Assembly (NCBI GenBank): GCA_910574455.1
Contig: CAJSYZ010000002.1
Location: forward strand, 1,575,671-1,639,670
Direction of reading: 5' to 3'
Source: Trichaptum fuscoviolaceum
Lineage: Eukaryota; Basidiomycota; Agaricomycetes; Hymenochaetales; Trichaptaceae
Length of the DNA: 64,000 bases
Both the position numbers and the translations under genes were made by a program. The stretch's first letter is position 1; each line of letters starts with the position of its first letter. The notes beneath the pieces are model-generated. The model searched no databases and was not told where the DNA came from. It was given only the letters and a program-made list of their open reading frames with translations. Below are positions 1-12,281 of the stretch, piece by piece.

Positions 1-312
1 AATGTTATGGGAGGAAGCTTTTTGAATTCTCGACCTTTGCCGTGGGTCATTCTCAGCGTCGACCTCAACCGGTGCGTACGGTTTCCGCAGTGATTGCTAT
101 TAATGCGAACATTTAGCCTCTATATCCGCAGAAGTAGAATCCTGGTACCGGTAGCGCGAAAAGTCGCTATAGCGCAAACCATATGCGTTCCGATGTTCGT
201 TGGCAATCAACAGAGCTGAAGGTTTCTTCATCAGTTTCAAGTTGATAACAAACAGCATAAATAGCTTACCTCTGAACTTAACAATACCCTTCTCTGTGTT
301 GTCCTTCGACAT
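1..312 (-). CDS. SRP68: Signal recognition particle subunit SRP68, N-terminal part (runs off left edge)
   Basis: SRP68 binds 7S RNA and, with SRP72, forms the S-domain heterodimer of the signal recognition particle for co-translational targeting to the ER. Reading the minus strand, three exons (270-312, 149-215, below 97) join to give the N-terminal SRP68 signature: NEHRNAYGLRYSDFSRYR, then HCGNRTHRLRSTLRMTHGKG. Introns are 216-269 (gtaagc...ttcag) and 97-148 (gtacca...aatag). The start chosen is the ATG at 312-310, giving MSKDNTEKGIVKFR; an in-frame start further upstream would add about 19 unconserved residues. Most of the protein lies left of the window. The gene is divergent from GET3 with about 250 bp between start codons, so the promoter is probably shared; both genes act in delivery to the ER. 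Confidence 0.87.
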
Positions 313-561
313 GGTGCAAGATGAATGAAGATCTGGCTGGAATGTACCGGAAGATAGAAGAAAGTGCAAGAGTCAAGAGCTGGTGGTAATTTCCACGAAA
401 GCAGGGACGAACGCGGTTTCGTCAAGTACGCGTCTCTCTATTTAGCTTACCACGTCCTCCTGGCTATAATCATTCCTACCCTCTGCCGCCGCAATTTGCT
501 CAGAAGTTAGAACCCAACAGAGGACTGTGATTCTGGTCTCACATAGTCGGGATTCTCTACG

Positions 562-1953
562 ATGTCAGAATTCGAGCCAACTCTTCAGAACGTCTTGGAC
601 CAAAAGACTCTCAAATGGATCTTCTGCGGCATGTCACTGTTTCCTAGCTCGCATGCTGCTTCATGAGCTAAATGTATTTTCGATCGTTCAGGTGGAAAGG
701 GTGGTGTTGGTGAGAAACATCGGTTGCATGATGAAATGGTGTCCTTAAGCTCAATCGGTCTGTGTAGGGAAGACTACGACATCATGCTCATTAGCGATTC
801 AACTTGCGGCCGTTCGGGAGTCTGTCCTCCTCATCGTGAGCGAACTTCAGCTTCGCATGCAACAAGCCGCTGAAATTACAATAGTCAACAGATCCTGCAC
901 ATAATCTTTCCGATGCGTTTGGCCAGAAATTCTCCAAAGACGCCACGAAAGTTAACGGGTTCAATAACCTGTACGCGATGGAGATTGATCCTACAAGTTC
1001 ATTACAAGAAATGGTTGAACAATGTACGAACATTATCATGTTCAACTTACTTCTTTGGCTAACAGGAACTCGTTCCAGCCGACCAGAATGGCATGATGGG
1101 CTCTATGATGCAGGATCTAGCGTTTGCAATCCCAGGTGTAGACGAAGCCATGGGTTTCGCAGAAATCATGAAGTATGTACATGCTCAATGCCTCACTCCG
1201 CTTATTGGCTTTCGCTCATAACTACACTCATCTTTCTAGACATGTCAAATCCATGGAATTCTCCGTCATCGTCTTTGATACCGCACCTACCGGCCACACC
1301 CTTCGTTTCCTCTCCTTCCCTACCGTTCTCGAAAAGGCCCTTGGAAAGCTTAGCACGCTAGGCAGCCGCTTTGGACCAATGATCAATCAGATGTCTGCAA
1401 TGATGGGGGGCCAGCCGGGCACGCAGGAAGATATGTTCGCGAAGCTCGACTCGATGCGTGCTGTCATCTCGGAGGTGAACAACCAGTTCAAAGACCCTGT
1501 ACGTACCTCCTTTCTCGTATCCGCTGAGTTTATGAGGTAGCATTCTAATGTCGATTATCAACAGGAGAAGACAACGTTTGTCTGTGTTTGCATCTCCGAG
1601 TTCTTATCTTTGTACGAGACAGAGCGACTAGTCCAAGAACTTACCTCATATGAAATTGACACACATAATATTGTTGTTAACCAGCTCCTCTTCCCGAAGA
1701 AGAGTACGTTAGCTCATCTATGGCTATCTCCTTCCCACCAAACTAACTTATACTTGTAGGCTCAAACTGCGAACATTGCCAAGTGCGGTACAAAATGCAA
1801 CAAAAGTACCTCAACGAAGCACACGAGCTATATGACGAATTCTTCCACATCATACGTTTACCACTACTCACTGAAGAGGTTCGTGGCCCGGATAAGCTGA
1901 AGGAGTTCAGCCAGATGTTAATCAAGCCATACGTACCTGAGGAAGAGCGATGA
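562..1953 (+). CDS. GET3: GET3/ArsA-type ATPase, tail-anchored protein targeting factor
   Basis: Cytosolic ATPase that carries tail-anchored membrane proteins to the Get1/Get2 receptor of the ER. Eight exons (562-628, 692-709, 768-835, 885-1023, 1079-1172, 1240-1498, 1565-1703, 1760-1953) sum to 978 nt, or 325 residues, a normal GET3 length. Visible motifs: P-loop GKGGVGKTT at about residues 25-33 (split over exons 1-3), switch [17 protein letters not shown], switch [14 protein letters not shown], and the zinc-binding CxxC pair (CEHC) in the last exon that closes the homodimer. The first intron (629-691) begins with GC, not GT; no GT donor nearby keeps the invariant Gly-Gly of the P-loop. Identification is very secure. 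Confidence 0.95.
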
Positions 1954-2503
1954 CGTTATGTTGATCGAGGGATACTTTCTACGTAATAGACAAACACATG
2001 TAATGACAGGATGATCGCTTTTTAAATATCTCAGCATTTCTTGTCTCTGGATGAGCTTATATTTATTCTGTATTCACGGAACAGTGGAGCGATGTTTTAT
2101 TAGTATGACAACGGTAGATAAGCAAGACTCGAGACCATCCCGGGTCTAATGGATAATAATACAGGTTCGATACAGCCAAATCGCATACAGCGAACGAAAG
2201 AAAGAAAGACAAAAAGGATAGGAAATGAGGAGCGAAAAACGAAGCTATAAGGCTGTTTACCGCAGCAATGAAACGATGAGGAAAGGAGTAACGAGCGTAC
2301 AGGGATAGGCTATTGCACAGTTTTAAGTTCCCGTCCGCTATAAGGACAAATGTGGTCAGCGGTGTGTTGGTATTGACTATTATGCATGTAGATGGTAACG
2401 ACAATGCAAAGGACTGAAGCAATGGATACAGTGAGTAATATGAATGAACCATAGCCAACGGTAGCAGCCGATAAAAATAAGAAAACAACGAGAAGAAAGC
2501 GCT
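1954..2503. other. Convergent intergenic region
   Basis: The 550 bp between the stop codons of GET3 and the AP-1 factor holds only 3' untranslated sequence of the two convergent genes. A 141-codon minus-strand open frame at 2063-2488 has no recognisable domain and biased, phenylalanine/serine-rich composition; I do not call it. Confidence 0.6.
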
Positions 2504-4662
2504 TTACTGAGTAGAGACGCCAGCTATACTGGTCAAACTTGAGCTACTACTGCCTTTCAAACCGGATTGTTTCGTCATTTTTTGCTTCGCGACCATGTCG
2601 AGGATCTCTTGAAGTCCCTCGGGTTCCAGCACCACCTGGCACCCGTCACACTTCGCCTTCGATGCGAACTCGGAACACAGCGAATTAATATCCGCATCCT
2701 GTAGTTATGTCTTTGAGAGGAGATAAGACAACGTGGGCATCATCAAACATACCTGATAGTTCGGGTCATGCCTGATCGCTCGCCAGGCATTCATTACTTC
2801 CACGTTTTTCTCGCTCCGCGTCGTCTTCGGCAGCTTCAAGCCTTTACAAGGCACTTCCTCGGGACACTCATCCATATCTGGAGTTTGTATAGGCGTGTTG
2901 CCTGTCGAGTCTGGTGAAGACGAGTCACCTGAACGTGGAGCAAAAATCGAGCCCGGGTCGCGCGCCAACGCATCTTCGATATTTGCCTTTGAACATTTCG
3001 TACCGGAAGTACACATTGATCCGGAATTGTCGATTGAAATCGAGTTTGGACTCGCCCCGTTCGAGTTTATCGATACCGGCGTTGATCCTGAAGAAGAGCT
3101 GCCTGAGCTGATGCTCACATTTGACGACTTGCTTGAGTTATGATGTGAGACAGGGCTCAAGCTCGTCGCAGGACTCTTGTTGAAGTTGAACTCATTCCCG
3201 CCAAGAGGTCCAAGATACGATGTACCGCCAAATAGCTCGTCGAATGTGCCATTCAACTGAACATCGTCCATGTTGACGTCTGGCCAACTAGAGAACGCCT
3301 GTGAAAAGTCAAACGGCTGCATATTGCTCATCTGGGTCACAGGTGGATATGCGGAAGAGTTTATGCCGTTTGCCTGATCAAATGAGAATGTGTCCGGCTC
3401 GCGGAAGGACATAAACATGGGGTTGCTCGCGATCGTTGTGTATGGCTGCGTCATGATCGGGCCGAAGCCGAAGTCCATGCCCATCGAGTCCGCAGCTGCC
3501 GTTGCTGTCTGCTGGGGCTCTGAATCAAGAACTCTCAGGCCTGGATTTAAGAATGATAGTGAGCCTCCGTCACTTTGATCGTTGAGGAAGAGCGACTGTG
3601 GAGAGTCATGAGTCGATGCAGTAGTTGAAGATGACACGGAGGGTGGTGAATTGTTGAACATTGTCATAGGTGAGTCCTGCTGGCCATGCTGCGCACCAGA
3701 GGAAGACGACTCTGGAGTTGCATCCTTTGGCGCTTGCTTATCCGTGCTTGTTGATGGCACGGCAAATGTGAAGGAAGACTGTCGAAGTCGCATATTCTCA
3801 CTTTGAAGACGCGTGATAACCTCACGAAGACTCTCATTCTCAGCCAGGGCTTCTGAGTTCTTATCCTCGAGAGCGGCAACTTTGTCTTCAAGCTAGAAAT
3901 ATTTCGGGCGTCAATGCCATTAAACGCATAAATTGGCATTCATACTTACATCCTTAACATGCTTCTCCTTGCGCTCACGGAAGGCACGTTGTGCTGCGCG
4001 ATTCTGCTCCTTACGCTTCATGAGACGAGACTCATCCTTGAGAGAAAGACGGGAGACGCATAAGTACTGTGGTTCTAGAGGTTTCTATTAACAAGAGTGC
4101 ACTTACTGGGTTGCCAGTCGACTTGCGACGGCTGCTAGAGGCCTTCTTGGACGTCGATGCTTTGGTATGGGAGTTAGTACGAGTGCCGACCATCTGGTTG
4201 TGAGTAAAGAGACGTACAGGTGTGCTGAGACTTGGGATCCGGCTCGTCATCCAGATCCTCCGAGCCCGCCTTCCTCTTTGGAGCAGGCTCGTCATCACTC
4301 GATTTATCATTAGCACCATTGCCGTTCTCGAACGCATACACGCCAGACTGCCGCTTCGAGCGCGTTCCAGAAGATGTATCGGCGGGCATACTGGGCGGGC
4401 TCGGGCTGCTGTCTTCGCTTGATGGGGTGCTCGTTGCAGGAGGGGTTGGTAAGCGGGTTGTAAGGTTGTGAGGGTCGATATTGGCGAGCGGCGGGGCAGC
4501 AGACGCGTCCTTGACGGGGGAAAAGAGGTTCTTATCTATCTGGTCTGGGTTGACGCCAAACTGCTTCTGGAGTAGAGCGATGAACTCGTCGTCTGCGATG
4601 GAAGGGAGAGATTGGGAGAGAGGCAGGTCCCACACGGCATTTGTATCATTAAAAGTCTGCAT
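2504..4662 (-). CDS. AP-1-like bZIP transcription factor (Yap1/Pap1 family)
   Basis: Nuclear activator of oxidative-stress genes. Order of elements from the ATG at 4662: acidic/Ser-Pro-rich N-terminus; basic region with the Pap1-type core QNRAAQRAFRERK; a leucine zipper starting LEDKVAALEDKNSEALAENE; a long Ser/Asn-rich linker with a cysteine pair (CTSGTKC, n-CRD-like, near + strand 2990-3010); and a C-terminal domain with CPEEVPC and then CSEFASKAKCDGC, matching the c-CRD whose oxidation hides the nuclear export signal in Yap1/Pap1. Several introns; the last is 2699-2752, and another separates the zipper from the basic region. The long upstream region (4.7-8.5 kb) may contain its promoter. 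Regulation by H2O2-dependent disulfides is inferred from the conserved cysteines. Confidence 0.92.
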
Positions 4663-7600
4663 ATTTCCAGCTTTTAGCTTCCCCCCGACTCTCGAGAAAA
4701 CTGTACGAAGAAGAGGGCCGGAGAGGGGAGACGGGGATTGGAGTGAGTCAAGGTAAGATATAGGGAGATCGACGCTGCGTCAGAGGAGAAAGTCTATGGT
4801 ACCGACGGTGGTGGGTAGCTGAGATTGTGCTGACTGAGCAAGGCACAGGCTTCTTCGGCTAGCCTTTGCAGACACTTGATCTCAACAATGGTCGCTGCAC
4901 AACGAGCAAACGACGACGGGCAACAGACACGACGATGGCTGCGACGACGAGGAGGGGTCGAGGAGGTGGAAGGAGGAAGAAAGGCGGGGAGTGACGGCGA
5001 CGGTGTGCGCGCTGTATGTCTTACAAGTCTACCGTCCGTCGGCTAATACGAAGCCCAAATCTCATTCGACCGCGAGCGGAGTTTATCAGACAATTCCCTT
5101 TTCTGTCCATCCTCCGACTGACCCGGCCCTTGCTCATTGCACCACCAAATTGGGTATCTTCGGGTTCGGAAGTGACTCGTAAGCTCGGTACCGTGGGATG
5201 CTGCCGACGGCTTGGACTACACGCGTCGTACGCGTACGCTCAATCAATGGACCCTTAGCGCGCTCGAACACTGCGCAACGTCCTATCAATGTTGCAAGTC
5301 CTAACAGCGATGATCATTCACCGCCGAGCCCGTATCCAATAACAGAAACAATCCAATGTTACTTGTCCAGAAAGGCCCGCACGGCTCGTCTTTGGCGACG
5401 AGAAAATGCACGTCCACTCTTTGTCTTCTTTGTATCTAATCAACCTGCACACTGTGTTCTATCTCCCAATCAGATATTGGGCACGGTCCGGACGTAGGGT
5501 ACGTGTCAGTCGCATTTCATATATTCTGCAGTCTGGCCATTGTGTGCATACGACCCCAATAGGCTCAAGGTCGGGGAATCACCCCACATTTCCCTCAGGA
5601 CCACAGCGCCGGTCGCACCATTGAGCGGTCGCGAGCGTACACTCGGATCATCCGAACTATTTCAGTTCAAACAGAGGAAAGATCGCTACTTTATCCAGAC
5701 TTCGTACTCACTTCCGACTCTGATCGGCCTCACACTGCCTCGATTCTTCGTTTACTCTTCCGCAGTATCAATGAGATGATGGTACGTGCAGATATACATC
5801 ACATTTCTACCCGATAAAGCCCTTCATTTGATCCCAACCATAGGAAGGTCCGGACCCGGGTTGCGTTAATCTATAGGCTTACTATGTATATGCAGCAACG
5901 AGCTCCCGATTCCCTCCTCACCCAGAAGTTCTCAATGTTCGAACGCACGCCCGTCTGTCCCATTGGCGCGCAAGGAGTCATGCGCCTGACCTCACGCCGG
6001 TCGGTCGGTCGGAGCTCCTGAGACTCGTCCTATCTGCTATGTGCAATGTCCGCAAATTCGCACACACACGTACATACGGAAGATCGTTGTGGGTCCGAGT
6101 ACTAAGAACTCTCAGAATTCGGGCCCCGCGATATCCTTGTCCATCTTCGCTGAATAGTGTCCTGGAAACGCCATACACTCAGGCTCACACGCGAGACGAT
6201 GTGGTCTTCTTGTCTGCTCTAAACGTTTATTACATAACCGCTTGCCCTCAGAGAAACTTCGGCAATACATTCCGGCCTTTCTACCCGTCCTTCCGATTGA
6301 GAAAGTAGGGTGTCCGGTCACCAAGACTGCTCCGGCCGGATGTTCCCTGCGTCTGCCCGAACGTCATTGGGCGAGTTGGGCGTCTGCTCTCCGTGCACTC
6401 CGCGCTTCCTACGCTCATCGTCGGCGTAGTGAAACTCGACTACTAGCTTCTTGTCCTCGTGCCATTTGTTCGCGGAATCCCCACCGCCTTCCTTGACATC
6501 GGGTCGGGACGCGATTTGCTTGCTCTACTCGACCCTCCGAATACCTACGTGGTGCCTTACAGGTCTTCTTCGACTTCTCCTCGAGGGCAATGAGCTTCCT
6601 ATGGGGGAGCACTAAAGGCCGGTTTCTCAGGCTCCAGTTACTCTGATTGGTTGGGTGTATCAATTCGGTCTCAATCCCTATACCTGAACAACATTGCACT
6701 AATGCACCCTGTGCAGGACACCGTTCTTAAATCCTTCCGACATCGCGGGGACGCTGGAAGCTAGTGTCTGACCTGCACTCCTCTCTGATCTCAGAATCCG
6801 ACTCCACCAACGGCTGTCTGTCTCATCCTGCGCTATTTCTTATGTCGAGCTGACTACGTATGCAATGTGCAAGGCGTTTGCTCCATACGGTGTTCTGATC
6901 CTCAATTCCTGCGTTATTAAATCGGCTGCTTATCTTGTGGCCGCTAATGATCATCCACAGGACACTTTACTTTGCCCTCAGTTTAGGCTGGCAAGTTCAT
7001 ATGTGTGTTACGCCTGGCGGAGCATTTCGCTACATGTCGATTCGATTCGGAAAGTTCTCGTCCATTCATAGCTTCGCGGGTTTTATTCTTTCTGTCTCTC
7101 ATGGCTGCCGAAATGTGCTTTGGCGTACTCTATCGCATTCCACCGTAGTCTGAGCTGGTAACATTCTCAACAATGTTTCAGGCAACGGGTCATATCCGGC
7201 TCTGACTACTGAACATCACCCCTAGGTCTCATCAATATCTCGACGAGCATTGCGACAGACTTGCTACAATTGTACTAGTAACTGGACTAGCGTCGTCCGA
7301 ACGATCGTTCAATCTGTTTGTTCTTCTGATGCGCACAGACCGGATCATTGATACACATTTATGGTTCTAAGAGTTACTCTTCATTGGGAACTGGAGGTGA
7401 TGAAGTTGGCGTGAGCTCCATCGGTCAGATACGAAGGAGTCACGATTATCAAATGGGACATAAGGATCATATCTTTTCGTCCCGTTTTCCTTGCAGAGGT
7501 TCTTCTTTTATAAATACATGTATGTGACCTATTAAAGTTTTAACTTTTGTATATTAGAACTTGTTTATTATGACGATCCCTTTTCTCTTTTCTGAATAAT

Positions 7601-8537
7601 GCATACATACTTCAGCATGCAATGCGGATACGAAGAATGTCTCCTTCGTAGCTCTTCAGATTCATTGCAAACGGTCGGAATGGAGTTGTTCCACTGTTCC
7701 AGAGGCCAATCTCGGAACATATACTGTACGTCCGTATCCTCCACTTATCTCCTCGGGGAGTGGCTAGCTACTCAGGCTGTACACACAAGTGAAGAAACTA
7801 CCGGGACAGTAGTATGTAATCCGTGTAACACCGCGTCCGTGTTTCAAGGACGCCTCGAGCGAAAATCCATTTTCCATTTATCCCCGAGTGCGCTGATCGT
7901 CGATCATGATCGACTCGACTCGATGCATCCTGAGAAAAACTATACTATAAGTGCCTCATTCCGAATCAATGAGATGTCGCCAAATACATTGTAGATTCTA
8001 ATTTATTTGTTATTTGCTGTCGTCGTATTGTGTCGCACTACATAGATCTAACGATCAATAAGGGAAGGGGAAGCCCAAGAAAAGTCAAAGCAAATCAGTC
8101 ATCAAGACTACTACAGAGAGAAATAAGGCATCGAGATACATAAGTATACGTCGTCGTCATCAGAATTAGGAATGAACGTCCATCAATCACTCATGGATAA
8201 CCAATCGCAATCGAAATTTAGAATAGAAAGAAGCGTAAGAATCACGGTTGATGAGTGTAGTGTTACAGACGAACAAGAATGTGAGTAAGAACAAGTAAGC
8301 CGAGAAAAGGGTGACGATAATCGATCGAGAGCTTTCAAGATTTAGCAAATATGTGCGGGCATTGGCGCTCAGGTTGATTAATGAGGCAAGAAAGGTTATG
8401 AAAGGAGTATGGCCAGGGGCGATGTACTTACCCCTTGGCCGTAAGCAATAATTCGAGTGGATCAAGCGCTAGCAGAGAGTCGAAGATGAACTCCAGGAAT
8501 TATGCCATATAGATGTGGACAGACACATCATTGCCCT
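4663..8537. other. 3.9 kb intergenic region without a supported gene
   Basis: Lies between the AP-1 start and the stop of the PHD protein. Open frames on both strands are short (the longest, plus strand 7599-7994, has 131 codons), lack conserved motifs and do not join into longer frames at plausible splice sites. The left part is probably AP-1 promoter or 5' UTR; the right part, next to 8537, should hold the 3' UTR of the PHD gene. I saw no tRNA, LTR or inverted-repeat pair by eye, but a decayed element could be missed. Confidence 0.5.
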
Positions 8538-11235
8538 CTATTCTCCTGCATCACGCACGACCGTACGCTCCTGGACTCTAGGCGAGGGTGACTCCGGCGA
8601 TCCTCTTTCCATCTGCAGCTGCGTCGGCGAGTGTGCACGTATGCTCATGAGAGACGGCCGAGGTACCTCGCGCACTAATGGCTCACGACGGATTGGCGTG
8701 TCATCCATAGCGTACATCGCCAGGCCTGCATTACCGCGTGCAAAGCCATCCACGCCCAGGCCCAAGCTGTTGAGCCCCGTGCTGCCAGGCATCAAGTGCC
8801 GAGTGCGTGGTGTGGGTGTCGCAAACATCCCCCCGGCACGGCTTGCCCAGGACGGACCAGGGAATCCTCCACCCGTCGCTACATTTCCACTGGCGCTGGA
8901 GTTCTGGCCCTGGTTAGGGTTGAATGAGGGCTGCTTGGGTGTCGCAAAAAGGCCGGGAGCTAACTTGAAGCCACGCGAGGGTGTCCCCATTGGATCGAAG
9001 GCGGCGAAACCCATATCTTCCCCAACGCCAGAAAAGTCATACCGCAGACTACCAGGAGTTGTCACCCTGATATTTCGTAATCCAGGAAGGGGGGATGAAG
9101 GTCCAGTAGGTGTTTGCAGATTAACGTCATCCCACAATGAACGACGGACTTCTCCCTCTTGGCCACGGTACGGGGCGCGTAGAGGTGTCTCGAGTGCGCT
9201 GGAGGAGCCCCAAGGACGTAATGGCGAAGAGGAGTAGAAGGCAACGTCTCCACGCGCAAGAGATGGTGGAGGTCGTTCATCCGTCGGAGCAAAAGTTGGT
9301 TGACGAAGGTTTTTGGGAGAGGATGGGTCGGACTCTGGCATACTCGCCGTTAAGTAGGCCCCACGACATGCTTCCGAGCAAAACCAGGTATCGTCCTCAT
9401 CCCCGAGCTCCGACTCGTCCTTGATGCCAATGCACTCAAAGTGGTACCAGAACTTACATTGGCTACACTCCACCGCTGGTTTGCCGTCATCACCGTGCCC
9501 GTTCATACCGCATGGGCACGCGAACTGGCCATCATCAGAGTCGGATCGGACGCCCATCCACGATGGCGATCTCCGGAATCTGCGTTGTGCAAACATTCGA
9601 ACAGAACGTTTTGACAACAACGCAGCCCGTGCATCGGCTGGGTCGCTCGGAAGGAAGACGCTCTTACTCTTCCGCATGGACAGTGGTGAAGTATCAGACT
9701 TCGCTGAAGGTGTTTGGGCTCTGGCAGGATTGGGACGTAAAGGGACCGCTTTCCCTCTACCTCTTCGTGTAGCTACGGGGGGATCTTCATACTCTTGGCC
9801 CCAAGTTGAGGAGGGGAGCAGCTCTTCATCGTTTGGATCGCCCTCTGATCCTTCACTATCGGAGTCGCGGCTAAGGTACCGTTCAATCCGTTGCAGTTTC
9901 TTCGTCGTGATCTCCTTCTGTTCTTCCTCGCGTTCCTTCCCGCGAAGTGCCCAAGGGAACTCATTATCAAGCCACTTCGGCTCGTCGAGTTCTTCCAAAC
10001 GGACAAGTCCCTTGCCCTTTTTGTCGTTATCAACAGGAGAAGCAAGAACAGTACCCTTCTTTTTTCTACCTGTTGCTCTTTTCTTCAAAGGTATACTAGG
10101 AAGGAGCTCCTCGACACCTTCAGGAGGCACAATAACACGACCTATTCCTTCAACCACGGCGGGAATGAGTTTTGCAGTACGCCAAGACGTTGAGGCAGCG
10201 AAAGCTTCCAGTCTCCTACGTTTCTTCAACTCTTTTTCGTCAGGTTTCTTGTCGTTATCAGAAAAGAGTGAGAATGTCGAAGGACCCGCTGGGGTGGTAT
10301 GCTCTAACCATTTCGCTGTCGCCTGACTGGGTCCTTCGAGCGAGTTAGCTTGACGTTGAGGGGTTCGGGGCTCGCCATACATCCCATATCCGTTCGTCAT
10401 TAAGCTTTCTTCGAAGCTTGCTTCGCTAGTCTCCTGGAAAGCATCGAAAAGTTGTATTCTTCGACCCTTAACTGGACTAGTTAAAATCCCCGTACTGCTT
10501 GGACCTGGTTCTACCTCTGAGCTGGGAAGAGGTTCATCGGCGCTGCGCTTGAGCCGTTTGAAATATTCCGGACGTCGGTTCTCCAATTCGGTCTCCCGAG
10601 CCTGCTGTAGCAACGAAGCATGTGCTCTTATCCGATCAATTTCACCCCCAGGCGGTCTGTTGGTCTCTCCTGCCACAAATTCCGGCAATGCTACCACGGG
10701 CGGGGGAGTGGGTACTTCCGACTGCGTCGAAGCCGGCCTTTTCTCCGTGATACGTACTGGGGAAAATAAACTCGTCGCGTTCGCCAAACTCAGCTTCGGC
10801 TGAGGCGTAAGCAGTTCCGTCGCATGCTGCAGCCTACGCTCGGAAGCATGGCTATCGTAGTCATTTAGAAGTCGTAGCTTTTCAACAAATGGCGATGAGA
10901 GGTTCGACCGCGTGATTGATGGCTCTGGGGATCGCGATTTAGAGTATACGCTTACTGGAGGTGAAATAATATGCGCAGGGGCCAGAGGTGCCGGAGGCAA
11001 TTCTGCATTTTCGCTAATTAGGGATGTCAGATGAGAGTCAAAACGATCCATTGGTAGTGCATACTTTAATGAATCCTTCGTCAATAACATGGGTCTGGGT
11101 TGCAGCGTACATTATGAGTGTGTCGGCATGTAGATTGCAAGGTACTTACGCCGACGAAGGCCTACGATTTAAGATGATCGGCGAAGCAGGACGTTTTGAC
11201 GAACTCGCGGGGCTACTTGGGGTGTTAGAGTTCAT
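8538..11235 (-). CDS. PHD-finger protein, large and mostly disordered
   Basis: Two exons (11150-11235 and 8538-11094; intron 11095-11149, gtaagt...cccag) give 880 residues from the ATG at 11235. The only clear domain is a PHD zinc finger at about residues 550-607, of C4HC3 type: CPCGMNG..., ECSQCKFWYHFECIG, then WFCSEAC. PHD fingers bind histone H3 tails, often methylated K4, so a chromatin role is likely but the partner complex cannot be told. The rest is rich in Ser, Pro, Arg and Glu with no fold I recognise; a region near residues 330-450 is highly charged and KR/E-rich. The first exon supplies MNSNTPSSPASSS; without it the frame would start 29 residues later. Confidence 0.85.
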
Positions 11236-11940
11236 TTACATGGGGGACGTGATGGACAGACCTTGTTTCCGGAGTTGCAGTCTGTGGCGGCATATGAGGT
11301 CTTCTGTGCTCATGTAAAGGGGAAGCCGACCTTGAATCCGTTCATTAGTTGACATAACAGGGCACCACAGCTAGATACACACCGAGGTTGAATACGAGGT
11401 GCCAAGGATGATGTTTGTAATCCCCCCAGACCACGAGTGTGCCTACGATGCATTATCAACCAAAGAAAACACAGTACGGAGGGAGGTCGGTACGCACGCA
11501 TAAGCCAATGGAGACTCAGGTGACCCTGCAACTCCGGGAAAGTAAGGAATAAGGTTAGATGGACTGCGACTATAACTATTGTAAGTACTGAGTTCGTTCT
11601 CGAGACACCATAGGGCTACTGACGTTTGCGGGGTAGGTAGTTGGGTAACACCAAGAATTCCACCTTGCTGCAAGGCTTCACCGGAAGAGGAAGAGCTGTA
11701 TTATACATCAGTACTTCTCGCTAGGTAAGAAAGTCTACCAGTTTGCTTACAGCGAAGGGGCTGTCATCAATCCATGCCCGTCCGGATACACAGCCCTCAA
11801 AGAATGATCGCTGGAGTGCATGGGAATGCCCGAATTTCTTTCAAAGCTGTGTCCCAACACAAGGTTGTAGCTGTATCGCTTGGTTCAATAATTATATCCG
11901 AATGCAAAGTTGTTACAATAATTTGAGGACGGCGGTCAAG
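11236..11940. other. Intergenic region
   Basis: Between the PHD gene start and the end of the orphan minus-strand exons. Overlapping short open frames occur on both strands; none carries a motif or a consistent splice pattern. Presumably promoter of the PHD gene and 3' flank of the 11941-12280 locus. Confidence 0.5.
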
Positions 11941-12280
11941 TCAACGAGGGTACTTTAAGGGGATAAGACGAGGTTTCAGTATAGGTTTCACTTTCGGAAG
12001 ATGAGGAGTCGCCGGTAAAGGAGGGGGATTTTGGGAGGTAAGAGATAAGTCGCCGCTGCTGCAGAGCCGTTGAGGACGACGGGTGCGACAGTGTACGGGA
12101 GGGAGAGCGCAATGAGTAGAGGGAACGACACTCGGAATGTAGGGTAAGAACATTACTTACATAATCGGGTCAATGTCCCTGACTTCAACTTGAAGTCTAA
12201 TGTTGTCCGTCCTAAAGGCTAACTGTGTACGTTCAATCGCCGTCGCCTCCGGATAGGCGTCGTCTTTACATTCCTGCAGC
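11941..12280 (-). CDS. Two coding-like exons of an unidentified protein (5' end not found)
   Basis: On the minus strand an open stretch at about 12161-12280 reads like real protein (contains YPEATAIERTQLAFRTDNIR and then LQVEVRDIDPI). It ends at a textbook donor, gtaagt at 12160-12155. Joining to the acceptor ctgcag (intron 12059-12160) continues the frame through 11941-12058 to a stop, ending PKVKPILKPRLIPLKYPR. Composition and splice signals argue for coding, but there is no in-frame ATG before the DNMT2 start codon at 12282 on the other strand. Either an upstream exon overlaps DNMT2 in antisense, or the gene has lost its 5' end. I do not recognise the family. Confidence 0.45.
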
Positions 12281-12281
12281 C

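Noticed and set aside
8515..9237. 240-codon plus-strand open frame
   Set aside because: It lies entirely antisense to the intact PHD-finger gene, shows no motif and is a composition shadow.
9421..10326. 301-codon plus-strand open frame
   Set aside because: Antisense shadow of the Ser/Arg-rich PHD gene; Ser-rich reverse translation only.
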